Below, one piece after another: positions 51,546 through 59,774 of a stretch of 64,000 bases of DNA. The DNA lies in NCBI RefSeq assembly GCF_030681155.1, contig NZ_JAUXXE010000068.1, forward strand, positions 1 through 64,000, in the 5' to 3' direction. How positions within the stretch are numbered: the stretch's first letter is position 1; each line of letters begins with the position of its first letter. Source of the stretch: Phenylobacterium sp. Lineage in GTDB: Bacteria > Pseudomonadota > Alphaproteobacteria > Caulobacterales > Caulobacteraceae. The notes below the pieces were generated by a model, which saw only the letters and a program-made list of their open reading frames with translations, was not told the DNA's origin and ran no database searches. A program made the position numbers and the translations under genes.

Positions 51546-51923
51546 GTGCCGTCGATAGCAACCCCTGCACGAAGAACGCCCGCAGCGCGCCTTCTCCAGG
51601 TGCTCCTCGTCCTTTCATGGACGTGGTTGCTGGCGCCTCCCAGCGCCGCATTCGCCGCCGATCACGGCTCGGCCAAGTGGTCGATCGAAGGCACAACGCA
51701 CTACTCGCACCATCTCTCGCCGCGTGCGCAGTTCGCATGGGGAGTTCGCAACGACGAAGCCCCTGGACCAGTCTCGCTGCCTGTCCTCGGCGGCGTCGAT
51801 GCACTGTTCGCGCATCGGCGGACTGAAAGCGCGTTAGAGACGCTGGCGCCGCCCTGCGCCTCCGTGATCGCCGCGCGTCCCAAGACCAGCTTCAGAGCCC
51901 GCGAACCCCCCTCCGCCTCCTAG
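51546..51923 (+). CDS. Possible small secreted protein
   Basis: 125 residues from a GTG with AGAAGG four bases upstream. VPSIATPARRTPAARLLQVL, then LVLSWTWLLAPPSAAFA reads as a signal peptide with the cleavage motif AFA-AD. The rest (KWSIEGTTHYSHHLSPRAQFAWGVRNDEAPG...) has no recognised domain. Competing ORFs on the opposite strand (for example to 51804) are Arg-rich and look like shadows, but so might this be. Confidence 0.45.
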   Translation: MPSIATPARRTPAARLLQVLLVLSWTWLLAPPSAAFAADHGSAKWSIEGTTHYSHHLSPRAQFAWGVRNDEAPGPVSLPVLGGVDALFAHRRTESALETLAPPCASVIAARPKTSFRAREPPSAS

Positions 51924-52066
51924 CCCCAGCCCAAGACACATCCGGCTTCAAAAGCTCGCCCCTCGGGCAGAGCCTTCTGGGAACTATGGAAGATGACAAT
52001 CAATTACGCGGCCGCGCAGCCGCCCCCTTCGCATGCGCGCCAATCGTTCGGACGGGGAGGCGTCGC

Positions 52067-52276
52067 ATGCCTCGCCATCTGAAACTGTTCCTGTTCGCGC
52101 TTCTGGGTGGCGGCGTGCTGTTTCTGCTGTCGCTCGGCAAGGCCGACGCCTTCAGCCTGACGGCTCGCCTCGTATTTTCCGGGCTTGGCGGCTTGGGCCT
52201 GTTCGTTGGCTGGTCCCTATTCGCCAGACCTGACGAGGACGAAGCCCCCGTCGACGAGGAAAGCGACCTGGTCTGA
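52067..52276 (+). CDS. Small membrane protein of unknown function
   Basis: 69 residues: MPRHLKLFLFALLGGGVLFL and a second segment, LVFSGLGGLGLFVGWSLFA, followed by an acidic tail (RPDEDEAPVDEESDLV). Two membrane helices. GGGGAGG lies six bases before the ATG, so this start is better than the frame beginning at 51986. Family unknown. A strong hairpin follows. Confidence 0.75.
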   Translation: MPRHLKLFLFALLGGGVLFLLSLGKADAFSLTARLVFSGLGGLGLFVGWSLFARPDEDEAPVDEESDLV

Positions 52277-52281
52277 CGGGG

Positions 52282-52318
52282 GAGCGAGGCGCGCGCTCTT
52301 TCCCCGCGCGCCTCGCTC
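52282..52318. terminator. Terminator-like hairpin
   Basis: Perfect 14-bp stem GAGCGAGGCGCGCG and its complement with a nine-base loop, just after the small membrane protein gene. No T-run follows. Confidence 0.6.
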
Positions 52319-52436
52319 GAGCCGGCCGCCGCCAGCGCGGCGCCGAGCAGAGGCAGGCGGCGCGGCCTCGGCACAGACTGCGGGTGGCGGTTCCAGACAG
52401 CCGCCGGACGGCTTCCGGGATGACACGCCTTGAGCC

Positions 52437-53024
52437 CTAGGCGGCCTTCTTCAGCTTCTTCTTTTTCGGCTTGTCGGCCTTGGCCAGCTTGGCCGCCTTC
52501 TTGGGCTTCTCGGCCTTGGGCTTCTTCTCGGGCTTGGGAACCACGAGGATCGGGGCGCCGGTCTGCTCTCCCGCCGAGATCAGGTCGCGCAGGCTGCCCA
52601 CCAGCGCCTCGCGCTTGGTCGCCGAGAGCAACCGCATCAGCCTGGCGTCGGCGGCCGCCATCTTGGGCCGCGCTTCCTCGAGCGTCTCGCGTCCTGCCTG
52701 GGTCAAGCTGACCGCATTGGCCCGGGCGTCGGAGGCCGAGCGCTCGCGTTCCAGCAGGCCCTTGGCGATCATCCGCGCCGCCATGTCGGCCAAGGTCGAG
52801 CGGTCAATGCCGGTGATCTTCACCAGATCGGTCTGGGTCAGGCCCTCATAGGCCTCGACGGCGCTCAGCACCGCGAACTGTCGTTGGGTGATCCCGCCAA
52901 CGCCGAGTTCCTCGGCATAGATATCGAGAGCCAGTTGGAGCGCCCGATGCAGCAGATGGCTGGGCGATTTATCGAGGGCCGGAAGCCCCTTACGCGACTT
53001 GTCCTGCGACTTGGTCTTGGCCAT
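52437..53024 (-). CDS. MarR family regulator with a Lys/Ala/Pro-rich C-terminal tail
   Basis: 195 residues. MarR winged helix at about 40-140: ITQRQFAVLSAVEAYEGLTQTDLVKITGIDRSTLADMAARMIAKGLLERERSASDARANAVSLTQAGRETL. The final 40 residues are KPEKKPKAEKPKKAAKLAKADKPKKKKLKKAA, close in composition to a histone H1-type tail. The N-terminus (MAKTKSQDKSRKG) is also basic. The tail probably adds nonspecific DNA affinity. No divergent target gene is obvious. Confidence 0.9.
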   Translation of the reverse strand: MAKTKSQDKSRKGLPALDKSPSHLLHRALQLALDIYAEELGVGGITQRQFAVLSAVEAYEGLTQTDLVKITGIDRSTLADMAARMIAKGLLERERSASDARANAVSLTQAGRETLEEARPKMAAADARLMRLLSATKREALVGSLRDLISAGEQTGAPILVVPKPEKKPKAEKPKKAAKLAKADKPKKKKLKKAA

Positions 53025-53129
53025 CGGCTGACGCCCCGCTTGTCGACTTGTCCGGAACCTACCGGCCCATGGTGTCGGTTTGACGACAGATGGTCAGTGG
53101 GCGGCGCAAGCGCTAGGGGCGCGCGACAA

Positions 53130-53738
53130 CTACTCGACGTGGGGCGGCGGCGGCTCGTCGGTCTTGGCGTACTTCATCATCAGCGGCACCTGGGCGAAGG
53201 AGAACACCACCGACAGGATCAGCAGGCCCGGGAAGCGGAACAGCACCCAGGTGGATTCCGATTGGGTGCGCCAGACGATCTCGTTCAGCACCGCCAGGGC
53301 CAGGAAGAACAGGCCATAGTTGAGGGTGAGCTTGCGCCAGCCCTCGTCGGGCATCTGCATGGCCTCGCCCATCAGCAGCTTCAGCGGGTTCTTCCGCATG
53401 GCCAGGCCGCCGAGCAGGATGACGCCGAAGGCGGTGTTCATCACCGTCGGCTTGATCTTCAACAGGCGCGGGTCATGGAAGAAGAGCGTCAGTCCCCCAA
53501 AGAACAGCGCCGCGAGCCCGCCGATCAGCGGGAACGGCGCGATCCTGCGCTCCACGACGAAGCCGATCGCCAGCCCGACCGCCGAGCCGGCGACCAACGC
53601 CCAGGTCGCCTGCACAAGGGCCTGCTGCTGCGGCATGCCCGCCGATTTCAAATAGAAGAAGGCGACCAGGAAAGCCGCGAGGCCGCCGAAATCGACGACG
53701 GCCCGCACCCATTTCCGTGCGGTGGGCGATAGCGTCAT
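53130..53738 (-). CDS. yciB: Inner membrane-spanning protein YciB (intracellular septation protein A)
   Basis: 202 residues with about five membrane segments. FGGLAAFLVAFFYLKSAG, RIAPFPLIGGLAALFFGGLTLFFHDPRLLKIKPTVMNTAFGVILLGGL and GWRKLTLNYGLFFLALAVLNEIVWR are the YciB/IspZ signature. It affects envelope and division. Its start overlaps the ftsY stop by four bases, a common alphaproteobacterial ftsY-yciB order. Confidence 0.94.
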   Translation of the reverse strand: MTLSPTARKWVRAVVDFGGLAAFLVAFFYLKSAGMPQQQALVQATWALVAGSAVGLAIGFVVERRIAPFPLIGGLAALFFGGLTLFFHDPRLLKIKPTVMNTAFGVILLGGLAMRKNPLKLLMGEAMQMPDEGWRKLTLNYGLFFLALAVLNEIVWRTQSESTWVLFRFPGLLILSVVFSFAQVPLMMKYAKTDEPPPPHVE

Positions 53739-54670
53739 GTGTCTTCCAGGCCGACGAGGGAACGGGCGAAGGCGCGCGCCTTGAAGGGCTGAAGGTCCTC
53801 GATCCCTTCACCCACGCCGATCAATTTGATGGGGCTGTCCGAGGCCTGGGCCACGGGCACCAGCACGCCGCCGCGCGCCGTGCCGTCCAGCTTGGTCATG
53901 ACGATGCCGGTCACGCCGATCTGATTGCCGAAGATGTTTTCCTGGGCCAGCGCATTGCGCCCCACCGTGGCGTCCAGCACCAGCAGGGTTTCGTGCGGGG
54001 CGTCGGCGTCGATCTTCTTGACCACGCGGATCACCTTCAGGAGCTCGTCCATCAGGCCCTGCTTGTTCTGCAGGCGGCCGGCGGTGTCGATCAACACGAC
54101 ATCGTAGTTCTCGGCCTTGGCCCGCTCGATGGCGTCGAAGGCCAGGCCCGCGGCGTCCGACCCGGTCGGCCGCGACATGAAGTCGGCGCGGGCGCGCTCG
54201 GCCCAGACCTTGAGTTGCTCGACAGCGGCGGCGCGGAACGTGTCGCCGGCGACGATCAGCACCTTGGCGCCGCGATTGGTGAGATCGGCGGCGATCTTGC
54301 CCAGCGTCGTGGTCTTGCCTGAGCCGTTCACCCCGATGAACAGGACGACATAGGGCTTGGGTCCCGACAGCGGATCGAAGTGGCCTTCGCGGCTTTCGAG
54401 CTCGGCGCCGATGGCCTCGGCCAGAGCTTCCTTGATCTCGCTCTCGTCGACGCTCTTGCCGAACTTTTCATCGGAGAAGCGCTGGGTGATGCGGGCGGCC
54501 GAATGCGGGCCGAGATCGGCCTCGATCAGCATCTCTTCCAGCTCGTCGAGCTTGGCTTGGTCCAGCGGTTGCTTGGTAAAGGTGGAGACCACCTGTTCCG
54601 TCATCTGCTTCGACGAGCGCGAAAGGCCGTCGGTCAGGCGCTGGAACCAGCCCTTTTTTGGTTCGGTCAT
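53735..54670 (-). CDS. ftsY: Signal recognition particle receptor FtsY
   Basis: 311 residues. A short N-terminal region precedes the NG domain. G1 FIGVNGSGKTTTLGKIA, VLIVAGDTFRAAAVEQLKVWAER, G3 DVVLIDTAGRLQNK, TKLDGTARGG and IGVGEGIEDLQPFKARAFARSLVG. It docks SRP-ribosome complexes at the membrane. It lacks the long acidic A domain of E. coli FtsY, as is usual here. Translationally coupled to yciB. Confidence 0.96.
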   Translation of the reverse strand: MTEPKKGWFQRLTDGLSRSSKQMTEQVVSTFTKQPLDQAKLDELEEMLIEADLGPHSAARITQRFSDEKFGKSVDESEIKEALAEAIGAELESREGHFDPLSGPKPYVVLFIGVNGSGKTTTLGKIAADLTNRGAKVLIVAGDTFRAAAVEQLKVWAERARADFMSRPTGSDAAGLAFDAIERAKAENYDVVLIDTAGRLQNKQGLMDELLKVIRVVKKIDADAPHETLLVLDATVGRNALAQENIFGNQIGVTGIVMTKLDGTARGGVLVPVAQASDSPIKLIGVGEGIEDLQPFKARAFARSLVGLEDT

Positions 54671-54717
54671 GAGCCGCTTCTAGCTCGTCAATGGGTTGCG
54701 CGATAGAGGATCGAAGC

Positions 54718-55350
54718 ATGGACGCTCTCGCCTCGGTCTTCATCTGGCTGGACTACGCCGCGGTGGCCGTCTTCGCCGCCACCGGGGCCATGGCCGCGGC
54801 CCAACGCAAGCATGACATCGTCACCTTCGGCTTCTTCGCCGCCGTGACCGGCGTCGGCGGCGGGACCATGCGCGACCTGCTGCTGGACGCCCCGGTGTTC
54901 TGGGTCACCCGGCCCGATTATCTGATCGCCTGCATGCTGGCGGCGGTGGCGGTCTGGGTCTTCGGGACCGGCCAGGCGCGGCTGAAGGTGTTGCTGTGGC
55001 TCGATGCGCTGGGCATGGCCGCCTACAGCGTGGTCGGGGCGGCCAAGGCCAGCGCGCTGGGCGTCCCGCCGATCTCGGCGATCGTCATGGGCGTGCTGAC
55101 CGCCTGCTTCGGCGGCATCATCCGCGACGTCCTGGCCGATGAGCCCTCAGTGCTGCTGCGGCGCGAACTCTATGTGAGCTGCGCCCTGGTCGGAGCGAGC
55201 GTCTTCGTGGCGCTGGAGGCCCTGGGCCTGTCCGACTTCTCGGCCGGCATGGGCGGTTTCGTCGCAGCCTTCCTGGTGCGCGCTGCGGCGATCTTCTGGG
55301 GCTGGATGCTGCCGGCCTTTCCGGGGCGCGGCGGCGACAAGACCCCCTGA
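54718..55350 (+). CDS. TRIC-type (UPF0126/YicG) membrane protein
   Basis: 210 residues and about seven membrane segments in two inverted halves: GAMAAAQRKHDIVTFGFFAAVTGVGGGTMRDLLLDAPVFWV and GAAKASALGVPPISAIVMGVLTACFGGIIRDVLADEPSVLLRRELY. The paired GGGxxRDxL motifs identify the family, which contains prokaryotic TRIC cation channels; glycine-related transport has also been proposed. GAGGA lies seven bases before ATG 54718. Divergent from ftsY. Confidence 0.92.
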   Translation: MDALASVFIWLDYAAVAVFAATGAMAAAQRKHDIVTFGFFAAVTGVGGGTMRDLLLDAPVFWVTRPDYLIACMLAAVAVWVFGTGQARLKVLLWLDALGMAAYSVVGAAKASALGVPPISAIVMGVLTACFGGIIRDVLADEPSVLLRRELYVSCALVGASVFVALEALGLSDFSAGMGGFVAAFLVRAAAIFWGWMLPAFPGRGGDKTP

Positions 55351-55353
55351 TCG

Positions 55354-56712
55354 CTACTCGGCCGCTTCCAACGCGGTGGTTTCCGCGACCGCCTTGTGGC
55401 CATCGTGGCCGGTGATCCGCAGGGGAACGATAGAGCCGATGGCCGCCTCGCCGGTGAAGACGATCTCGGTGAAGTCTTCGGCCCGGGCGACGCCCGAACG
55501 CTCCACCAGACCGGTGATCGTCCGCCCGACCTGACGTTCAAGGTGACGCGCCAACGCGGCCTCGCCGGCGGCGCGCAGGCGCGCGGCGCGCTCCTTGATC
55601 ACCGGACGCTGAAGCTGGGGCATGCGCGCGGCGGGCGTGCCGGGACGCGGGCTGAACGGAAAGACGTGCAGGAAGGACAGCTGCCCCTCCTCGACCAGCC
55701 GCAGGGTGTTCTCGAACATCTCCTCGGTCTCAGTCGGGAAGCCGGCGATCAGGTCGGCGCCGAAGGCGGTGTCGGGACGGACCGCGCGAACATCGGCGAT
55801 CAGCTTCAAGGCGTCGCCGCGCGAATGGCGGCGCTTCATCCGCTTCAGGATCATATCGTCGCCGGCCTGCAGCGACAGATGCAGATAGGGCATCAGCCGG
55901 GAATCCTCGGCCAGGCAGCGCATCAGGTCCGGATCGATCTCGGCCGCGTCAATGGACGACAGCCGCAGCCGCGGCAGGTCGGGGACCAGCTTCAGGATCC
56001 GGGCGACCAGTTGGCCTAGCGTCGGCTGGCCCGGCAGGTCGGCGCCCCAACTGGTGATGTCGACGCCGGTCAGGACGACTTCCAGATAGCCTTGAGCCGC
56101 CAGCTTGCGGACCTGCTCGACGACCTCGCCGGCCGCGGCCGACCGCGAGTTTCCGCGGCCATAGGGGATAATGCAGAAGGTGCAGCGGTGATCGCAGCCG
56201 TTCTGGACCTCGACATAGGCCCGGGCGCGATCCTTCAGCCCGTCGATCAGGTGGCCGGCGGTCTCCCGCACGCTCATGATGTCGTTGACCCGCACACGGC
56301 CAGCGTCGGGCAAGTCTGGCGCGGTGTCGGCATAGGCCCCAGCCTGGGACTTCTCAGCGTTGCCTAGCACCAGGTCCACCTCGGTCATGGCCGCGAAGGC
56401 GGCCGGGTCGATCTGGGCGGCGCAGCCGGTGACGATCAGCTTGGCGTCGGGATTTTCCCGCCGCGCCTTGCGGATGGCTTGGCGCGCCTGGCGCACGGCC
56501 TCGTTTGTCACCGCGCAGGTATTGAACACGATGGCGTTGGACAGCCCGTCCTCGGCGGCCCGCGCGCGGATGACCTCGCTCTCATAGGCGTTGAGGCGAC
56601 AACCGAAGGTGACGATGTCCACGCCGCCGGCCTCGCGCGAAGCTGCGCGCGGAACGATGGTGAAGCCACCTTCGACCGCGTCGCTCGCGGGCATGTCGTG
56701 CTCGGCGCTCAC
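55354..56712 (-). CDS. mtaB: tRNA (t6A37) methylthiotransferase MtaB
   Basis: 452 residues. N-terminal UPF0004 domain with GCRLNAYESE, FNTCAVTNEA and VTGCAAQ supplying the first cluster's cysteines. The radical SAM motif is QNGCDHRCTFCIIPYGRG (CxxxCxxC), and the C-terminal TRAM domain ends GSIVPLRITGHDGHKAV. It converts t6A37 of tRNA to ms2t6A. The first four bases overlap the dapF stop, so dapF-mtaB form an operon. Confidence 0.93.
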   Translation of the reverse strand: MSAEHDMPASDAVEGGFTIVPRAASREAGGVDIVTFGCRLNAYESEVIRARAAEDGLSNAIVFNTCAVTNEAVRQARQAIRKARRENPDAKLIVTGCAAQIDPAAFAAMTEVDLVLGNAEKSQAGAYADTAPDLPDAGRVRVNDIMSVRETAGHLIDGLKDRARAYVEVQNGCDHRCTFCIIPYGRGNSRSAAAGEVVEQVRKLAAQGYLEVVLTGVDITSWGADLPGQPTLGQLVARILKLVPDLPRLRLSSIDAAEIDPDLMRCLAEDSRLMPYLHLSLQAGDDMILKRMKRRHSRGDALKLIADVRAVRPDTAFGADLIAGFPTETEEMFENTLRLVEEGQLSFLHVFPFSPRPGTPAARMPQLQRPVIKERAARLRAAGEAALARHLERQVGRTITGLVERSGVARAEDFTEIVFTGEAAIGSIVPLRITGHDGHKAVAETTALEAAE

Positions 56713-57536
56713 GGCAGATTTCCGGTGAAATCGACCTGGGCCGGCCCGGTCATGATCACGTGGCCGTCAGCCTCGCGCCATTCGATCACCAACTCGCCGC
56801 CGTCGAGCACGAGGGTCGCCTTGCGGTCAACCAGGCCGCGCCGATAGGCCGCCACCAGGGCCGCGCAGGCGCCGGTGCCGCAGGCCTGGGTCAAGCCCGC
56901 GCCGCGTTCCCAGACCTTCAGTCGGATGCGTTCGCGGCTGACGATCTGCGCGAAGCCGACATTGACGCCCTCGGGAAACAGCCGGTGATGCTCGATCATC
57001 GGACCGACCTCGCGCACCGGCGCGGTTTCGACGTCGGGCACGAAGAACACCACGTGCGGATTGCCCATCGAGACACAGCCTGGCGTGTGCAGGATCGGGT
57101 TGTCGATAGGCCCGACCTGAAGCTCGACGCCCCGGGTGTCCATCTCTTCTTCCAGCGGGATCTGGCGCCAGTCGAGACCGGGCTCGCCCATATCCACACT
57201 GACGATCTTGTCGCCGGCCCGGGTGGCGGTCAGCAGGCCGCCGCGAGTTTCGATCACCGCCTGGTCGGCGCCGGACGCCTCCATCAACAGCCAGCCGACG
57301 CAACGCGAAGCGTTGCCGCAGGCCCCGACCTCGTCGCCGTCGGCGTTCCAGAACCGCACCTTGGCGTCGGCGGCCTGCGAGGGTTCGATCGAGACGAGCT
57401 GGTCGCAGCCGATCCCGCCTTCGCGGTTGGCGATCGCGCGCACCTCTTCGGGCGTCGGCGCGAAGGGCGCGGATCGGGCCTCGACCACGACAAAGTCGTT
57501 GCCGAGCCCGTTCATCTTCAGGAACGGACGGCTCAT
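56709..57536 (-). CDS. dapF: Diaminopimelate epimerase
   Basis: 275 residues: FLKMNGLGNDFVVVEARS, EVGACGNASRCVGWLL with the first catalytic Cys, GNPHVVFFV, and WERGAGLTQACGTGACAALVAAYRRGLV with the second. It converts LL- to meso-diaminopimelate for peptidoglycan and lysine. Divergent from the S9 peptidase gene and followed by overlapping mtaB. Confidence 0.96.
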   Translation of the reverse strand: MSRPFLKMNGLGNDFVVVEARSAPFAPTPEEVRAIANREGGIGCDQLVSIEPSQAADAKVRFWNADGDEVGACGNASRCVGWLLMEASGADQAVIETRGGLLTATRAGDKIVSVDMGEPGLDWRQIPLEEEMDTRGVELQVGPIDNPILHTPGCVSMGNPHVVFFVPDVETAPVREVGPMIEHHRLFPEGVNVGFAQIVSRERIRLKVWERGAGLTQACGTGACAALVAAYRRGLVDRKATLVLDGGELVIEWREADGHVIMTGPAQVDFTGNLP

Positions 57537-57619
57537 GGTGCGGGGCTATATAGGGGAGAATTGACGCACGATCACCTTTGACGAGACAGATCTGGCCCAG
57601 TCGATTTATCCAGGGGCCC

Positions 57620-59698
57620 ATGAAACTACTTTCCGTGGCGCTGGCAGGCGCCCTGCTCTCCGCCTCCAGCGCCGGCGCGCAGGCTCCGAACGCAGCTCCA
57701 GCGCAGGCCTCAGCTGACCCTTTCATCTGGCTTGAGGACATCGATTCCCCCCGAGCCATGGCCTGGGTCGAGGCGCAGAACGCCAAGACCGCAAAGCGCC
57801 TGGAGGGCGACGCCCGCTACGACCGGTTCCTCAAGGACGGCCGGGCCATCTTCACCGCCACCGACCGGATACCGCAGCCGACCTTCCGGGCCGGCGGCGT
57901 CGACAACTTCTGGCAGGACGCCACCCACACCCACGGGATCTGGCGCCATACGTCGCAGGCCTCGTTCCGTACGGCCGCGCCGGCATGGGACGTCGTGCTC
58001 GATATCGACAAGCTGGCGGCCGACGAAGGGCGCAACTGGTTCTGGAAGGGCGCGACCTGCCTGAAGCCCGCCGAGACCACCTGCCTCGTCCATCTCTCCA
58101 ACGGCGGCGGCGACGCGATCGAACTGCGTGAGTTCGACACCGTGGCCAAGCGCTTCGTCGAGGGCGGTTTCCGCTCGGCCGAGGGCAAGCAGGGCGCGGA
58201 CTGGATCGACTCCGGCAGCCTCGTGGCCTGGCGCGAATGGACGCCCGGCGAGGTGACCAATTCCGGCTACGCCTATGTGATCAAGATCGTGGGCCGGACC
58301 GGGCAGCCGCAGGAAATCTTCCGCGGCCAACAGACCGACGTTTCGGCCCGCGCCTCGGTGCTGCGGGGCGAGGGCAAGGTCGACGGTATCCTGGTCCAGC
58401 GGGGCGTCACCTTCTTTGAATCCGAATACAGCCTCTATGCAGGCGGCAAGCTCACCCCCATCGCCCTGCCCCGGAAGGCCGAGTACCAGGCCTATGTCGA
58501 CGGCCGCATCGTCTTCACCTTGCAGGAAACCTGGAACGGCTTCAGCCCCGGCGCCCTGATCGCCTACGATCCGAAGGCGCTGGATGCGAAGCCGGTGCTG
58601 ATCTTCCAGCCCGGCCCGCGCCAGGCGATTCAGAACGTCGCCGACACCAAGAACCTGCTGGCGGTCGAACTGCTGGAGGACGTCAAGGGCGCGGTCGACG
58701 TTTACGACTTCGCCGGCGGCAAGTGGGCGGCGCGCCGCCTGGCCCTGCCCAAGGACGCCACGCTCACCATCCGCTCGACCTCAGGCCAGGACGATCAACT
58801 GTTTGTCGCCGCCGAGAGCTTCCTGACGCCGAGCAGCCTGTGGCTGGCCGACGGCGCCACGGGCAAGGCCGAGCAGGTAAAGACCCTGCCGCCCCGCTTC
58901 GACGCCTCACGCGACCGGGTCGACCAGTATTGGGCGACCTCTTCCGATGGGACCAAGATCCCTTACTTCGTGGTCCGCCCCAAGACCGCCAAGCTGGACG
59001 GCTCGACGCCGACGATCATGTACGGCTATGGCGGGTTCGAGGTCGCCAAGCCGCCGGTCTACATCCCGGAGATGGGCAAGCTGTGGCTCGAGAACGGCGG
59101 CGCCTATGTGATCGCCAATATTCGCGGCGGCGGCGAGTTCGGCCCCACCTGGCACCAGTCGGTGCTGCGCGAGAAACGCCAGCTGGCTTTCGACGACTTC
59201 GCCGCGGTCGCCCGCGACCTGGAGGCGCGCAGGATCACCTCGCCGCGCCGGCTCGGCATCTACGGCCGCTCGAACGGCGGGGTGCTGACCACCGTCTCGA
59301 TGACCCAGCATCCAGAGCTCTGGAACGCCGTGGTGGTCGAGAGCCCGCTGGTCGACATGCTGCGCTACCACAAGCTCTCGGCCGGGGCCTCGTGGGTCGG
59401 CGAATACGGCGATCCGGACGTGCCGGAAGACCACGCCTTCATCGCCAAGTACGACGGCTATCTGAACCTGAAGCCCGGCCAGAACTACCCCGAGCCCTAT
59501 GTCACCACGAACACCCGCGACGACCGGGTCCATCCCGGCCACGCCCGCAAGTTCGCCGCCAAGCTCGAGGCGCTCGGCTACCCGTATCTCTATTACGAGA
59601 ACACCTTCGGCGGGCACGCCAACGACGCCGACCCGGAGCTCAACGCCAAGCGCTGGGCCCGGCACTACGTGTATCTCAGCCAGAAGCTCATGGACTGA
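57620..59698 (+). CDS. Secreted prolyl oligopeptidase (S9A family)
   Basis: 692 residues from ATG 57620, with AGGGG four bases upstream. The signal peptide MKLLSVALAGALLSASSAGAQ is followed by DPFIWLEDIDSPRAMAWVEAQNAKT, typical of S9A. A seven-bladed propeller fills the middle. The hydrolase domain has the catalytic Ser in GIYGRSNGGVLTT, Asp in NTRDDRVHPGHARK and His in FGGHANDAD. It cleaves short proline-containing peptides outside the cytoplasm. It converges with the TonB receptor across a palindrome. Confidence 0.93.
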   Translation: MKLLSVALAGALLSASSAGAQAPNAAPAQASADPFIWLEDIDSPRAMAWVEAQNAKTAKRLEGDARYDRFLKDGRAIFTATDRIPQPTFRAGGVDNFWQDATHTHGIWRHTSQASFRTAAPAWDVVLDIDKLAADEGRNWFWKGATCLKPAETTCLVHLSNGGGDAIELREFDTVAKRFVEGGFRSAEGKQGADWIDSGSLVAWREWTPGEVTNSGYAYVIKIVGRTGQPQEIFRGQQTDVSARASVLRGEGKVDGILVQRGVTFFESEYSLYAGGKLTPIALPRKAEYQAYVDGRIVFTLQETWNGFSPGALIAYDPKALDAKPVLIFQPGPRQAIQNVADTKNLLAVELLEDVKGAVDVYDFAGGKWAARRLALPKDATLTIRSTSGQDDQLFVAAESFLTPSSLWLADGATGKAEQVKTLPPRFDASRDRVDQYWATSSDGTKIPYFVVRPKTAKLDGSTPTIMYGYGGFEVAKPPVYIPEMGKLWLENGGAYVIANIRGGGEFGPTWHQSVLREKRQLAFDDFAAVARDLEARRITSPRRLGIYGRSNGGVLTTVSMTQHPELWNAVVVESPLVDMLRYHKLSAGASWVGEYGDPDVPEDHAFIAKYDGYLNLKPGQNYPEPYVTTNTRDDRVHPGHARKFAAKLEALGYPYLYYENTFGGHANDADPELNAKRWARHYVYLSQKLMD

Positions 59699-59718
59699 AG
59701 CAGCCCGCGCCGCTGCGC

Positions 59719-59773
59719 GGCCCCCTCACCTAACCTCTCCCCGCTGGGAAGAGGTCGGGTGAGGGGGGCGGCC
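59719..59773. terminator. Bidirectional terminator-like palindrome
   Basis: GGCCCCCTCACC..AACCTCTCCC, a short loop, and GGGAAGAGGTCGGGTGAGGGGGGC: an imperfect long stem between two convergent genes. It shares the CCCCTCACCTxxCCTCTCCC unit with 41214-41244. Confidence 0.7.
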
Positions 59774-59774
59774 T

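Noticed and set aside
51124..51804. 226-codon minus-strand ORF
   Set aside because: Arg-rich, without domain, and antisense to two better-supported plus-strand genes.
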